DNA from: Variovorax boronicumulans
GTDB lineage: Bacteria; Pseudomonadota; Gammaproteobacteria; Burkholderiales; Burkholderiaceae_C
Direction: 5' to 3'
Assembly: GCF_007677875.1 (NCBI RefSeq)
Contig: NZ_VEDO01000026.1
Span: forward strand, 1 to 64,000
DNA: 64,000 bases
The notes under the pieces were generated by a model. That model did no database searches. It saw nothing but the letters and a program-made list of their open reading frames with translations, and was not told where the DNA came from. This document shows positions 45,970 through 53,577 of the stretch, in pieces (the stretch's first letter is position 1; each line of letters begins with the position of its first letter). The position numbers and the translations under genes are program-made.

Positions 45970-48261
45970 TCACAGGTCGAACTGCAGCTGCGCGTGGTAG
46001 GTGCGCTGCGGATAGGGGTGAAAGGCCCAGAACTGCTGGTTGTTGAGGTTGTCGATGCCAAAGGCGGCCGACCACTGCCGGTCGATCTGCCAGCGCAGCC
46101 GCAGGTCCAGCGTCAGGTAGCGGCTGGCGCCGAAATAGGTGAAGGGGTTGGTGTCGCTGTTGTCCAGGTTGCTGTACTGGCGACCGCTGTAGCGCGCGGC
46201 CAGCGTGGCGGACCAGCGGTCGTCGGCGCGCCAGGTGGCCAGCGCCGTGGCGCGCCAGCGCGGCACGCGCGGCTGCCACTTGCCCACGCTCGCGGGGTTG
46301 GCCGCATTGGCCACGGTCTTGCTGTTGGCAAAGGTCAGGCTGCCGCCGAGGTCCAGGCCGCGCAAGGCCACGTCGCTCGCGTTGGCGGCCAGTTCCACGC
46401 CGACCGTGCGCACCTTGTCCACGTTCTGCACGCGCGAGACGGCGCTGTTCGGGATCAGCTGGCTGATGAGTGCGTCGCGCGTGGTCTCGTGGAACAGCGT
46501 GGCACGGGCCAGGCCCGTGCCCAGGTCGCGCTCGGCCGTCAGCTCGCTGGTCCAGGACTTCTCGGGCCGGAGGTTCGGGTCGTTGACGAAGTCCAGCGCG
46601 CCGCCGGAGGTCGCGCCGTAGAGCTCGCCCACGGTCGGGTAGCGCACGGCGCGGCCGAGCGAGGCCTTGAGCACGGTCTGCGGTGTGAGTTGGTACGCCA
46701 ACGCGGCCTTGGGCGAGACATCGGACTGGCTGCGCTGCGCGTAGGCCAGCCGGCTGCCCGCGCTGGCGCTCAGGCCTTCCTCGGCCTGCCAGTGCTCCCA
46801 GCGCGCGCCCAGCACGGCCTTCCACTGCGGTGCGACGGCCCAGGCGTCCTGCGCCCAGGCGAACCAGGTGCTGGTGCGGCCGCCGACCTGGCTGACCAGC
46901 GCCCCGCCCTCGCCGCTGCGCCAGTCGCCGGCCACGGTCGTCTTGAGGATGTTGAGCTCGTAGGCATCGCGCCCCACGCCGAAGTCCACGGTGTGCGCGC
47001 CGCCGCTGCCCTGTGGCCGCCAGGTGCCCTTGGCCGCGAGCTGGTTCCAGCCCGTGCCGTCCTGCGTCTGCAGCGTGCCGGGCCCGCCGCTGGCCGCCTG
47101 CGGCAGCGCGGTGGTGGGCGTGCGCTGGCGGTCCTTGGCATAGTCGTACAGGCTGGCCACGAGCTCCCAGTCCCAGGTGCCCTGGGTGCGGCTCTTGAGC
47201 GAGAAGCCGTGCATCCAGTGCGTCTGGTCGTCGTTGGTCGAGGGGAAGGCCGTGGCGCCCAGCGTGTAGGTGCGTCCGTCGATCCGCACCGGGCCGCTGG
47301 TGACCGGGTTGCCCGCGGCATCGCGCAGCCAGCTCTGTGACCGGCCTTCGGACTGGTTCTGCCACCAGCCCAGCGTGTAGCTCGCGCGCAGCGCTGGCGT
47401 GATGTCGTAAGCCAGCCTGAGCTTGGCCTGGTCCTGCGCGGTGGTGTACTGCGTGGCACTGCCCAGCAGCCACCAGGGCTGGCCCGTGAGATTGCGCCCC
47501 GGCACCGCGCCCGTGACCGGCACGCCGTTGCCGCCGGCCTGGCCGGCCGATTGCAGCGCCGTGGCGAAGGTCTGCGGCTGGCCCTCGCTGCGACCGCGCT
47601 GCAGCGCCAGCCACCAGGACCAGTCACCGCTGCGGCTGCCCAGCGAGGCACTGGTCTGCCAGGAGGTGAAGCTGCGGTCCGTCCCGTACAGGCTGTTCGG
47701 CTGGCTCGCGTAGCCCAGCCGGACGTGGGCCTCCAGCTTCTTCGGCATGCGCGTCACGTAGTCGACCACGGCGCCGGCCGAGTTGCCCGGGTAGGCGGCC
47801 GAGAACGGGCCGTACATCACGTCCACGCGCTCGATCTCCTCGGGCGTGACCAGGCCCCAGCGCGGCGCGTAGTTGGTGCCGTTGGCGATGCCGTTGCCCA
47901 GGAAGTTGGACAAGAGGATGCCGTCGGCATAGACGGCCGAGCGCGCGCTGTTGCCCGTGCCCGAGGCGCGCGTGGACAGGATGGCGTGGTTGTAGTCGCC
48001 GATGTAGCGCTTGCGCACCAGCAGGCTGGGCAGGTACTTCAGCGCGTCCTCGGCGTCGGTCGCGTTGACGGTGGTGGCGATCTGCGCGCGCGTGACGCCT
48101 TCGATGGTGGTGGGAATCTGCGTGGGCAGGGAGGTGGGCTGGCCGCCGCTGACGGTCACGATGCCCAGGGATTTCTGGCGCTCGGGCGCATCGTCTGCGG
48201 CCTGCGCCAGGGCTGCGCCGGCGGCGACGGCGCTCGACAACAGCACGGTGATCTTGTGCAT
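45970..48261 (-). CDS. TonB-dependent outer-membrane receptor, probably for copper
   Basis: 763 aa from the ATG at 48261 with a signal peptide (MHKITVLLSSAVAAGAALAQA). N-terminal plug (residues about 60-190; DAEDALKYLPSLLVRKR, then DVMYGPFSAAYPGNSAGAVVDYVTRMP), then a 22-strand-type beta barrel ending in a C-terminal hydrophobic strand (YHAQLQFDL). It imports a metal or metal complex by TonB energy. The gene order DUF2946, receptor, YcnI-PCuAC equals the Bordetella pertussis bfrG copper operon as I remember it, so copper is the probable ligand. Confidence 0.9.
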   Translation of the reverse strand: MHKITVLLSSAVAAGAALAQAADDAPERQKSLGIVTVSGGQPTSLPTQIPTTIEGVTRAQIATTVNATDAEDALKYLPSLLVRKRYIGDYNHAILSTRASGTGNSARSAVYADGILLSNFLGNGIANGTNYAPRWGLVTPEEIERVDVMYGPFSAAYPGNSAGAVVDYVTRMPKKLEAHVRLGYASQPNSLYGTDRSFTSWQTSASLGSRSGDWSWWLALQRGRSEGQPQTFATALQSAGQAGGNGVPVTGAVPGRNLTGQPWWLLGSATQYTTAQDQAKLRLAYDITPALRASYTLGWWQNQSEGRSQSWLRDAAGNPVTSGPVRIDGRTYTLGATAFPSTNDDQTHWMHGFSLKSRTQGTWDWELVASLYDYAKDRQRTPTTALPQAASGGPGTLQTQDGTGWNQLAAKGTWRPQGSGGAHTVDFGVGRDAYELNILKTTVAGDWRSGEGGALVSQVGGRTSTWFAWAQDAWAVAPQWKAVLGARWEHWQAEEGLSASAGSRLAYAQRSQSDVSPKAALAYQLTPQTVLKASLGRAVRYPTVGELYGATSGGALDFVNDPNLRPEKSWTSELTAERDLGTGLARATLFHETTRDALISQLIPNSAVSRVQNVDKVRTVGVELAANASDVALRGLDLGGSLTFANSKTVANAANPASVGKWQPRVPRWRATALATWRADDRWSATLAARYSGRQYSNLDNSDTNPFTYFGASRYLTLDLRLRWQIDRQWSAAFGIDNLNNQQFWAFHPYPQRTYHAQLQFDL

Positions 48262-48280
48262 GGAAGAAGCTCTCTCGGAT

Positions 48281-48336
48281 GGCGGGCCAGGGCCCGCCGC
48301 TGCATGGCGAAACAAGGGCGCAGCGGTGCTGCACCG
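48281..48336 (-). promoter_or_regulatory. Two hairpins between the DUF2946 and receptor genes
   Basis: GGCGGGCC (48281-48288) with GGCCCGCC (48291-48298), and CGGTG (48324-48328) with CACCG (48332-48336). They sit in the 87-bp intercistronic RNA, the first about 20 bases before the receptor ATG. That is where they could block ribosome access or act with translation of the upstream DUF2946 frame in copper control. Confidence 0.45.
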
Positions 48337-48348
48337 TCGATGGCGATG

Positions 48349-48744
48349 TCAGTCGAGCGAGGGAGGCCCGCGCGCCGGCAGCGGCGCTGCGGTGGCCGCG
48401 GCAATGCGCGCGGCGGGGATGGGCTGGACCGCATGGCCCAGCGGCAGCACGGGCGGCAGTGCCACCGGGGACGGCAACGGCGGCGCACCGCCCAGCACGC
48501 ACAGCGGGCAGTCCAGGCGACCAGCGCCCATCTCCTGCACGCCGTCGTCGGTGTGGACCACGGCCTTGACGATGCCTGCGCCCGAGCAGATCAGCTCCAT
48601 GGCCTGCGGCTTGACCATGGGCGAGGCGATGGCCGCGCCCAAGGACAGCAGGAACAGCGCGAGCACGGCACGCACCAGGCCCGCGCCCGGCCGCCGGCCT
48701 GCCACCAGGGGCATGCGGGCGATCAGGCGGAGCAAGGCGTGCAT
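48349..48744 (-). CDS. cruR: DUF2946 protein, CruR-like copper-responsive upstream ORF
   Basis: 131 aa from the ATG at 48744 (ATG at 48762 possible). One hydrophobic segment (AVLALFLLSLGAAIA), then the DUF2946 block MELICSGAGIVKAVVHTD and the Cys pair DCPLC. A proline-rich end follows (LPSPVALPPVLPLG). In Bordetella the DUF2946 ORF named CruR, with its CxxC, lowers expression of the downstream TonB receptor when copper is present, acting in cis through its own translation. The order and motifs here match, so the same control is inferred. The product itself may have no other role. Confidence 0.8.
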   Translation of the reverse strand: MHALLRLIARMPLVAGRRPGAGLVRAVLALFLLSLGAAIASPMVKPQAMELICSGAGIVKAVVHTDDGVQEMGAGRLDCPLCVLGGAPPLPSPVALPPVLPLGHAVQPIPAARIAAATAAPLPARGPPSLD

Positions 48745-49112
48745 GGGGTGGCGATTGTGCATGAGGGCCCAGGGCACGCCATGGGGCAATTCGTCCCAGG
48801 GCTCAACTCCGCCTGGAACGTTCTGCGCGACGACCCCGTGCGACAGGTCGAAGGCGTGGAGCGCGGCTACTTCGCGCGCAACGGCCTCTGGGTGGAGCTG
48901 ACCAACGCCACGGGCTCGACCGACCAGCTGCTCGGGTCGCTGGCCATGCGCAAGGTCGATGCAGCCGCGCCACGGGCGGCGCGGCCATCGTCGCCGCCAG
49001 CGGCCTGCTGGCCACGTGCGCCTGGTCGCAGCCGCGCAAGGCGCAGCGCGCAGCGGCGCGTGTCGGACGAGGCAGAAGTCGTCATGGTGGGGCCGTCAAC
49101 GCAGGCTGTGGT
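48745..49112. other. Gap with a protein-like reading frame, possible gene remnant
   Basis: No recognised gene. On the plus strand, from the ATG at 48781, about 60 codons read as credible protein (WNVLRDDPVRQVEGVERGYF; then LWVELTNATGSTDQLLGSLA). Beyond about 48970 the same frame turns into Arg/Pro-rich noise while the +1 frame looks better (a GGAAIVAASGLLATC run). This suggests a frameshifted fragment of a former gene. Family not recognised. The region must also hold the promoter of the copper operon on the minus strand. Confidence 0.35.
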
Positions 49113-50092
49113 TCATTCGATGCGCACGTCGCTGTCCCTGATCACGCGGCCCCAGCGCGCGTGGTCGGTGCGGATCAGCTCGGCGAAGGCAGCGGGGGTG
49201 TTGTGTTCCACCGTGATGCCCTTGGCCTCGAGTTCCTGCACGGTCCGGCGCGCGCGCGCGATCGCGGCGATCTCGCGCTGCAGCCGCTCGACCACGGGCG
49301 CAGGCGCGCCGGCCGGTAGCACGATGCCGAACCAGCCGGCCGTCGCGAACGCGGGCAGCCCGGCCTCGGGCGCGCTCGGCACGCCCGGCAGCAGCGGAGA
49401 GCGCTGCGCGGCCGTCAGCACCAGGCCGCGCAGCTTGCCGGCCTGGATCTGCGGCGCGAGGATGGCCAGCGTGTCGACCGCCACCTGGACCTCGCCGCCC
49501 AGCACCGCCGCCACGGCCGGTGCACTGCCTTTGTAGGGCACGTGCAGCAGATCGGTGCCGGTCAGGTTTTTGAACAGCTCGCCGCTCAGGTGGCACAGCG
49601 TGCCGGTGCCGCAGGAGGTGTAGCCGAGCTTGCCGGGCTGCGCCTTGGCCGCGGCCACAAGATCGCCCACCGATTGCGCCGGGAACCGGGCGTTGACGGC
49701 CACCACGTTGGGCACCGAGGCCAGCAGCGAGACCGGCGCGAAGTCCTGGAGCGGATCGAAACGCAGCTTGTCCTGCAGGTGCGGCAGGATGGTCAGCTGG
49801 CCGCTGGTGGCCAGCGACAGGGTGTAGCCGTCCGGCGCCGCGCGCGCGGCGGCCTCGGCCGCAATGGCCGTGCCCGCACCGGGCTTGTTGTCCACCACCA
49901 CGGGCTGGCCCAGGGCCTGGCCCAGATGCTCGGCGTAGTAGCGGCCGATGGTGTCGGCCGCGCCGCCGGGCGGGAACGGCACGATGAGCTTGAGCGGCCT
50001 GGCCGGCCAGACCTGGGCCTGCGCCACGGATGCACCGAGCACGCAGGCGGCGCCGAGCAGGCCAGGGCCATGCGCTGGAGGCTGCGCATCAT
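49113..50092 (-). CDS. Bug/TctC-family receptor with apparent frameshift in signal peptide
   Basis: Mature domain (from AQVWPARPLKLIVPFPPGGAAD, with DNKPGAGTA and HVPYKGSAPAVAAVLGG) is a complete Bug receptor of about 300 aa. The natural start is the ATG at 50092, which overlaps the stop of the monooxygenase gene (ATGATG). That frame gives MMRSLQRMALAC and then leaves the signal peptide. The adjoining frame gives LLGAACVLGASVAQA and the receptor. Joining both needs a one-base shift near 50058-50062. The receptor frame alone has only a GTG at 50042, too late for a signal peptide. Either a real lesion or a sequence error. Confidence 0.8.
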
Positions 50093-51192
50093 GCGGCCTC
50101 GCGCCGGTCGGCCACGCGCTGCGCGACCAGCGCGCGCGTCAGCGGGATCAAGGCGCGGCCATAGTCGATCGCATCCTCCAGCGGATCGAAGCCGCGGATC
50201 AGGAAGGTGCTCACACCCAGGTCGAAGTAGTCCAGCAGCGCATCGGCCACCTGCTCGGGCGTTCCGACCAGGGCCGTGCTGTTGGAACGCGCGCCGGTCT
50301 CCTGCGCGATCGCCGTCCACAGCCGCTTGTCCACGCGCGCGCCCTTCTCGGCGGCAGCCAGCAGGCGGCGCGCGCCCTCGCTCTGCGGCGGCCCGCCGCG
50401 GCCGAAGCCCTGCACCACGCGCAGACGGCGCGTCTCTGCCAGGATGGCCTCGGCACGGGCCCAGGCCTTCTCCTCGGTCTCGGCCAGGATGGGCCGGAAC
50501 GAGACCGAGAAGCGCACGCTGCGGCCGTGCCGGGCGGCCTCGGCGCGCACGCGCGTGGTGAGTTTGCGCGCCTGCTCGAGCGACTCGCCCCACAGCGCGT
50601 AGACATCGGCGTACTTGCCGGCCACGGGGATCGCCGCTTCCGAGGCGCCGCCGAAGTACACGGGCACGTGCGGCCGGCCGTTGCGCGTCTGCACCGGCTT
50701 GACCTCGGAGAAGGCGTTGCGGGCGTGGTAGTGCGGACCTTCATGGTCGAAGGGCTTCTCGGCCGTCCAGACCTGATGCAGCACCTCGAGGTATTCGTCG
50801 GTGCGCGCGTAGCGCTGGTCGTGGTCCAGCCAGTCGCCGTCGCGCTTTTGCTCGTCGTCGTAGCCGCCCGAGATGTAGTGCACGGCCAGCCGGCCGCCGC
50901 AGAACCGGTCGAGCGAGGCGAACTGCCGCGCCGCCAGCGTGGGCGCCACGAAGCCGGGCCGGTGCGCCAGCATGAAGCCGATGCGCTCGGTGACGGAGGC
51001 CGCGTAGGCCACCGTCAGCGTGGCGTCGGGCCGGGTGGAATGGTGCGGCACCAGGATGCGGTCGAAGCCGGCGGCCTCGTGCGCCTGGGCGAATGCGCGC
51101 ACGTAGTCGCGGTCGATGGCGGGGCCCTGGGCGGGGTGCATCTCCGAGACCTTCTGGCTCTGGATCATGCCGATGAATTCGATCTGGCTCAT
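50089..51192 (-). CDS. SsuD-like FMNH2-dependent alkanesulfonate monooxygenase (LLM class)
   Basis: 367 aa luciferase-like barrel. Matches SsuD along its length: RPGFVAPTLAARQFASLDR, an FGGASEAAIPVAGKYADVYALWGE block, RAEAARHGRSVRFSVSFRPI and a C-terminal LVGTPEQVADALLDYFDLGVSTFLIRGFDPLE in two pieces. These enzymes use reduced flavin and O2 to cleave alkanesulfonates to aldehyde and sulfite during sulfur limitation. It is followed at once by the Bug gene (4-base overlap). The flavin reductase partner is not in the window. Confidence 0.9.
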   Translation of the reverse strand: MSQIEFIGMIQSQKVSEMHPAQGPAIDRDYVRAFAQAHEAAGFDRILVPHHSTRPDATLTVAYAASVTERIGFMLAHRPGFVAPTLAARQFASLDRFCGGRLAVHYISGGYDDEQKRDGDWLDHDQRYARTDEYLEVLHQVWTAEKPFDHEGPHYHARNAFSEVKPVQTRNGRPHVPVYFGGASEAAIPVAGKYADVYALWGESLEQARKLTTRVRAEAARHGRSVRFSVSFRPILAETEEKAWARAEAILAETRRLRVVQGFGRGGPPQSEGARRLLAAAEKGARVDKRLWTAIAQETGARSNSTALVGTPEQVADALLDYFDLGVSTFLIRGFDPLEDAIDYGRALIPLTRALVAQRVADRREAA

Positions 51193-51338
51193 GGGTTGCT
51201 CCTGCGGGGTGGGCGGACCTTAGCCAGCCCCGGCCGCGCGCAGAACGAAGAAAAACGAGGAGCCATATGCGGCGCGCGAGTTTGGGCCTGGCGTGGCGCG
51301 CCGCTAGCCTCGGGCGTTCCCCACCAACGCGCCGCACC

Positions 51339-51728
51339 ATGAACGCCCCCCTGCTGTACCGCCTGCCCAGCGCACCGGCCGCCCCCGGCCTGCATCCCAC
51401 CGTGCTGGCCAGCCTGCCGCGTACGCACGAGGCGCTGGGCGAGATCGAGGCCTTGCTGCGCACCAACCGCGTGCTGCTCGACGATGCCGTGGCCGCGGTG
51501 GACTGCGGCGAGCCGCCTGCGGTGGCCGACAGCGGCCTGCTCAAGCACAGCGTGACGGCCCAGTCCATCGAGGCCGTGGAGCGCGCGCTCAAGCTCTGCG
51601 GCAACCACGGCCTCACGCGCCGCAACCCGCTGCAGCGCCACCTGCGCGACGTGCTGTGCGGCCGTGTGCATGCGCCGCAGAGCGACGCCGTGCTGGCCGC
51701 GGCCGGACGCCGCGCGCTCGGCTTGTAG
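51339..51728 (+). CDS. C-terminal fragment of an acyl-CoA dehydrogenase (SfnB/DszC-like)
   Basis: 129 aa. Everything visible belongs to the C-terminal helical part of type-2 acyl-CoA dehydrogenase-like flavoproteins (VTAQSIEAVERALKLCGNHG, then RRNPLQRHLRDVLCGRVHAPQSDAVL). Full family members have about 390-410 residues, so the FAD- and substrate-binding N-terminal two thirds are missing. A normal stop ends it. SfnB and DszC relatives desulfurise organosulfur compounds, fitting the SsuD-like gene it diverges from. Most likely a truncated relic, though a small stand-alone protein is possible. Confidence 0.7.
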   Translation: MNAPLLYRLPSAPAAPGLHPTVLASLPRTHEALGEIEALLRTNRVLLDDAVAAVDCGEPPAVADSGLLKHSVTAQSIEAVERALKLCGNHGLTRRNPLQRHLRDVLCGRVHAPQSDAVLAAAGRRALGL

Positions 51729-51774
51729 CGGCCCTGCCGCGCATCGTCCGCATCAGCAAACGCGCGAAGCTTCG

Positions 51775-51803
51775 TTGGCTCTGCGCCGGCCCGCGCCTAC
51801 AGT
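51775..51803 (+). promoter_or_regulatory. Candidate sigma-70 promoter for a small RNA
   Basis: TTGGCT (51775-51780), a 17-base spacer, TACAGT (51798-51803): four of six matches at each box at ideal spacing, 47 bases before a strong terminator hairpin and with no ORF between. Confidence 0.45.
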
Positions 51804-51809
51804 GGCGGC

Positions 51810-51881
51810 GTCGCGCCTTTCAGCGACTGCTCCCTTAAAAGGGGATTCGGGCCCCATGCCAGCCGGCATGGGGCCTTTTTT
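51810..51881 (+). ncRNA. Candidate small RNA or leader upstream of the CysB-like gene
   Basis: A predicted transcript of about 70 nt from the promoter above to an intrinsic terminator. It contains a small hairpin (CCCTT-AA-AAGGG region about 51832-51843) and CTCCCTT, a sequence complementary to Shine-Dalgarno sites, then the terminator. It carries no open reading frame with a start codon and lies 78 bases before the CysB-like ATG. It could be a free small RNA or a terminated leader for the regulator gene. Confidence 0.4.
51850..51881 (+). terminator. Strong intrinsic terminator
   Basis: GGCCCCATGCC (51850-51860), loop AGCC, GGCATGGGGCC (51865-51875), then six T. An 11-bp perfect GC-rich stem with a U-run is the clearest terminator in the window. 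Confidence 0.85.
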
Positions 51882-51958
51882 CCAGCGATGTTTTGGCGAT
51901 ATAGAACCTACGAATCAATCGTTGGAGATTTGTGTGTCGCCCCGAACAATGCGGCACG

Positions 51959-52912
51959 ATGAACTTCCAGCAACTGCGATCCGTGCGCGAAACCGTGCGC
52001 TGCGGCTTCAACCTCACCGAAGTGGCCCACACCCTGCACACCTCGCAGCCGGGCGTAAGCCGGCAGATCCGGGAACTCGAGGAAGAGCTGGGCATCGACC
52101 TCTTCGTGCGCGCCGGCAAGCGGCTCACGGGGCTGACCGAGCCCGGCGCGCACGTGCTGCCCATCATCGAGAACATCCTGCAGGGCAGCCACAACCTGCG
52201 CACCGCGGGCCAGGAATTCGTGGCGCAGCAAAGCGGCGCGCTGTCCATCGCGGCCACGCACACGCAGGCCCGCTATGCGTTGCCGACCGCGGTGCAGGAG
52301 TTCCGGCTGCAGTTTCCCAACGTCAAGCTGCACCTGCACCAGGGCTCGCCGCGCCAGGTGGCCGAGATGCTGCTGTCCGGCGAAGCCGACGTCGGCATCG
52401 CGACCGAGGCGCTGGCGCAGTACGCCGACCTCGTGGCCCTGCCCTGCTACCGCTGGACCCACTCCATCGTCGTGCCGCCCAATCACCCGCTGCTGGACGG
52501 CCCGCTGAGCCTGGAAAAGCTGGCGCGCTACCCACTCATCACCTACGGCGCGGGCTTCACGGGCCGCGGCCACATCGACCAGGCTTTTGCCAAGCAGCGC
52601 ATCGAGCCGCGCATCGTGCTGAGCGCGATGGACGCCGATGTGATCAAGACCTATGTGGAACTCGGCATGGGGGTGGGCATCGTCGCCTCGATCGCGTTCG
52701 AGGCCGAGCGCGACACGCAGCTGCGCGCCATCGACGCGGGCGCGCTGTTCGGCTTCAACCTGACCAAGCTTGCGCTGCGCCGCGGCAGCTATCTGCGCGC
52801 CTATGTCTACGCGCTGATCGAGTCCTTCGCGCCGACGCTGCAACGCAGCGTGGTAGACCAGGCCATGTTGGCCGACAAGGACCGCGCCACGGCCGAGGGC
52901 TACGACATCTGA
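51959..52912 (+). CDS. CysB-type LysR regulator of sulfur metabolism
   Basis: 317 aa from the ATG at 51959. The first block MNFQQLRSVRETVRCGFNLTEVA, then TSQPGVSRQIRELEEELGI and LFVRAGKRLTGLTEPG, is the CysB/Cbl HTH signature. The effector domain keeps TTHTQARYALP as ATHTQARYALP. CysB-type proteins activate sulfate and sulfonate genes when sulfur is scarce, sensing N-acetylserine or related. Its place beside the SsuD-like gene, with the TauD operon elsewhere in the window, fits control of both. Confidence 0.9.
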   Translation: MNFQQLRSVRETVRCGFNLTEVAHTLHTSQPGVSRQIRELEEELGIDLFVRAGKRLTGLTEPGAHVLPIIENILQGSHNLRTAGQEFVAQQSGALSIAATHTQARYALPTAVQEFRLQFPNVKLHLHQGSPRQVAEMLLSGEADVGIATEALAQYADLVALPCYRWTHSIVVPPNHPLLDGPLSLEKLARYPLITYGAGFTGRGHIDQAFAKQRIEPRIVLSAMDADVIKTYVELGMGVGIVASIAFEAERDTQLRAIDAGALFGFNLTKLALRRGSYLRAYVYALIESFAPTLQRSVVDQAMLADKDRATAEGYDI

Positions 52913-53015
52913 CACGGCGTAGTCGCCGGCCCACGTCGGCTTGCGTGGCCAGCCGACTGCTCCGCTGCACGGCGCTGTGTACGCTCGTGCCATCCCAACG
53001 ATCAAGGATTGCACC

Positions 53016-53426
53016 ATGACCTCTACCCGCAAGCTTGGACTGATTGCCGCCACCACCATCGCCCTGGCTGGCCTGCTGCCTGCGGCGCAGGCCCAGGACA
53101 CCACGCGCGAACAGCGCATGGACCAGGCCCTGCAGAACTACCGCAACGCCAACGGGACCGGTGGCGCCCGCGATGCACAGCCGTCGACCTACAGGGCCGC
53201 AGACCCCCGCAACCCGCAGCCCGGCCCGGCCGCACGCGCGGAACAGAACATCAAGGAAGGCGCGCACAACGCCGGCCACGCGATCAAGCGCGGCGCGCAC
53301 CGCACGGGCGAGGCCATCAAGCACGGCGCCCAGCGCACTGGCGAGGCCGTGGGCAACGGCATGGAACGCAGCGGCGACGCGATCCGCCGCGGCGGCGAGA
53401 AGCTCAAGGACAAGAGCGCCGGCTGA
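53016..53426 (+). CDS. Exported protein with repeated amphipathic Gly/Ala/His-rich 11-mers
   Basis: 136 aa. Signal peptide (LGLIAATTIALAGLLPAAQA), then a disordered part, then about five tandem near-11-residue units (KEGAHNAGHAIKRGAHRTGE and following; motif G-A/x-H/Q-x-x-G-x-A-I/V). They resemble late-embryogenesis-abundant or apolipoprotein-like repeats that form amphipathic helices. Probably a small periplasmic stress protein. Family not recognised; the repeats are seen directly. The next gene, the sigma-54-type activator, starts 151 bp on. Confidence 0.75.
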   Translation: MTSTRKLGLIAATTIALAGLLPAAQAQDTTREQRMDQALQNYRNANGTGGARDAQPSTYRAADPRNPQPGPAARAEQNIKEGAHNAGHAIKRGAHRTGEAIKHGAQRTGEAVGNGMERSGDAIRRGGEKLKDKSAG

Positions 53427-53487
53427 AGCGCCTGGCTGAACTGCCCGGTGGGTGACCGGAGTCATCCACCATCCAGCCGAAAAAGGG

Positions 53488-53511
53488 CCTCGCGGCGTCC
53501 ACGCCGCGGGG
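53488..53511 (-). other. GC-rich hairpin next to an A/T run
   Basis: CCTCGCGGCG (53488-53497), loop TCCA, CGCCGCGGGG (53502-53511). On the minus strand it is followed by CCC and five T, as in a terminator, but no minus-strand gene leads into it. On the plus strand it lies in the 151-bp gap before the activator. Confidence 0.35.
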
Positions 53512-53577
53512 CTGCCGGCTTGCCCGCCAGGGGCTGACGGCTTTAGGCTTGCGGGTCGCCCACCACGGGGGAGCCCC

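Noticed and set aside
47551-49536. A 661-codon plus-strand frame over the copper operon
   Set aside because: It runs antisense to the TonB receptor and DUF2946 genes and is mostly low-complexity. Only the stretch after 48781 looks protein-like and is noted separately.
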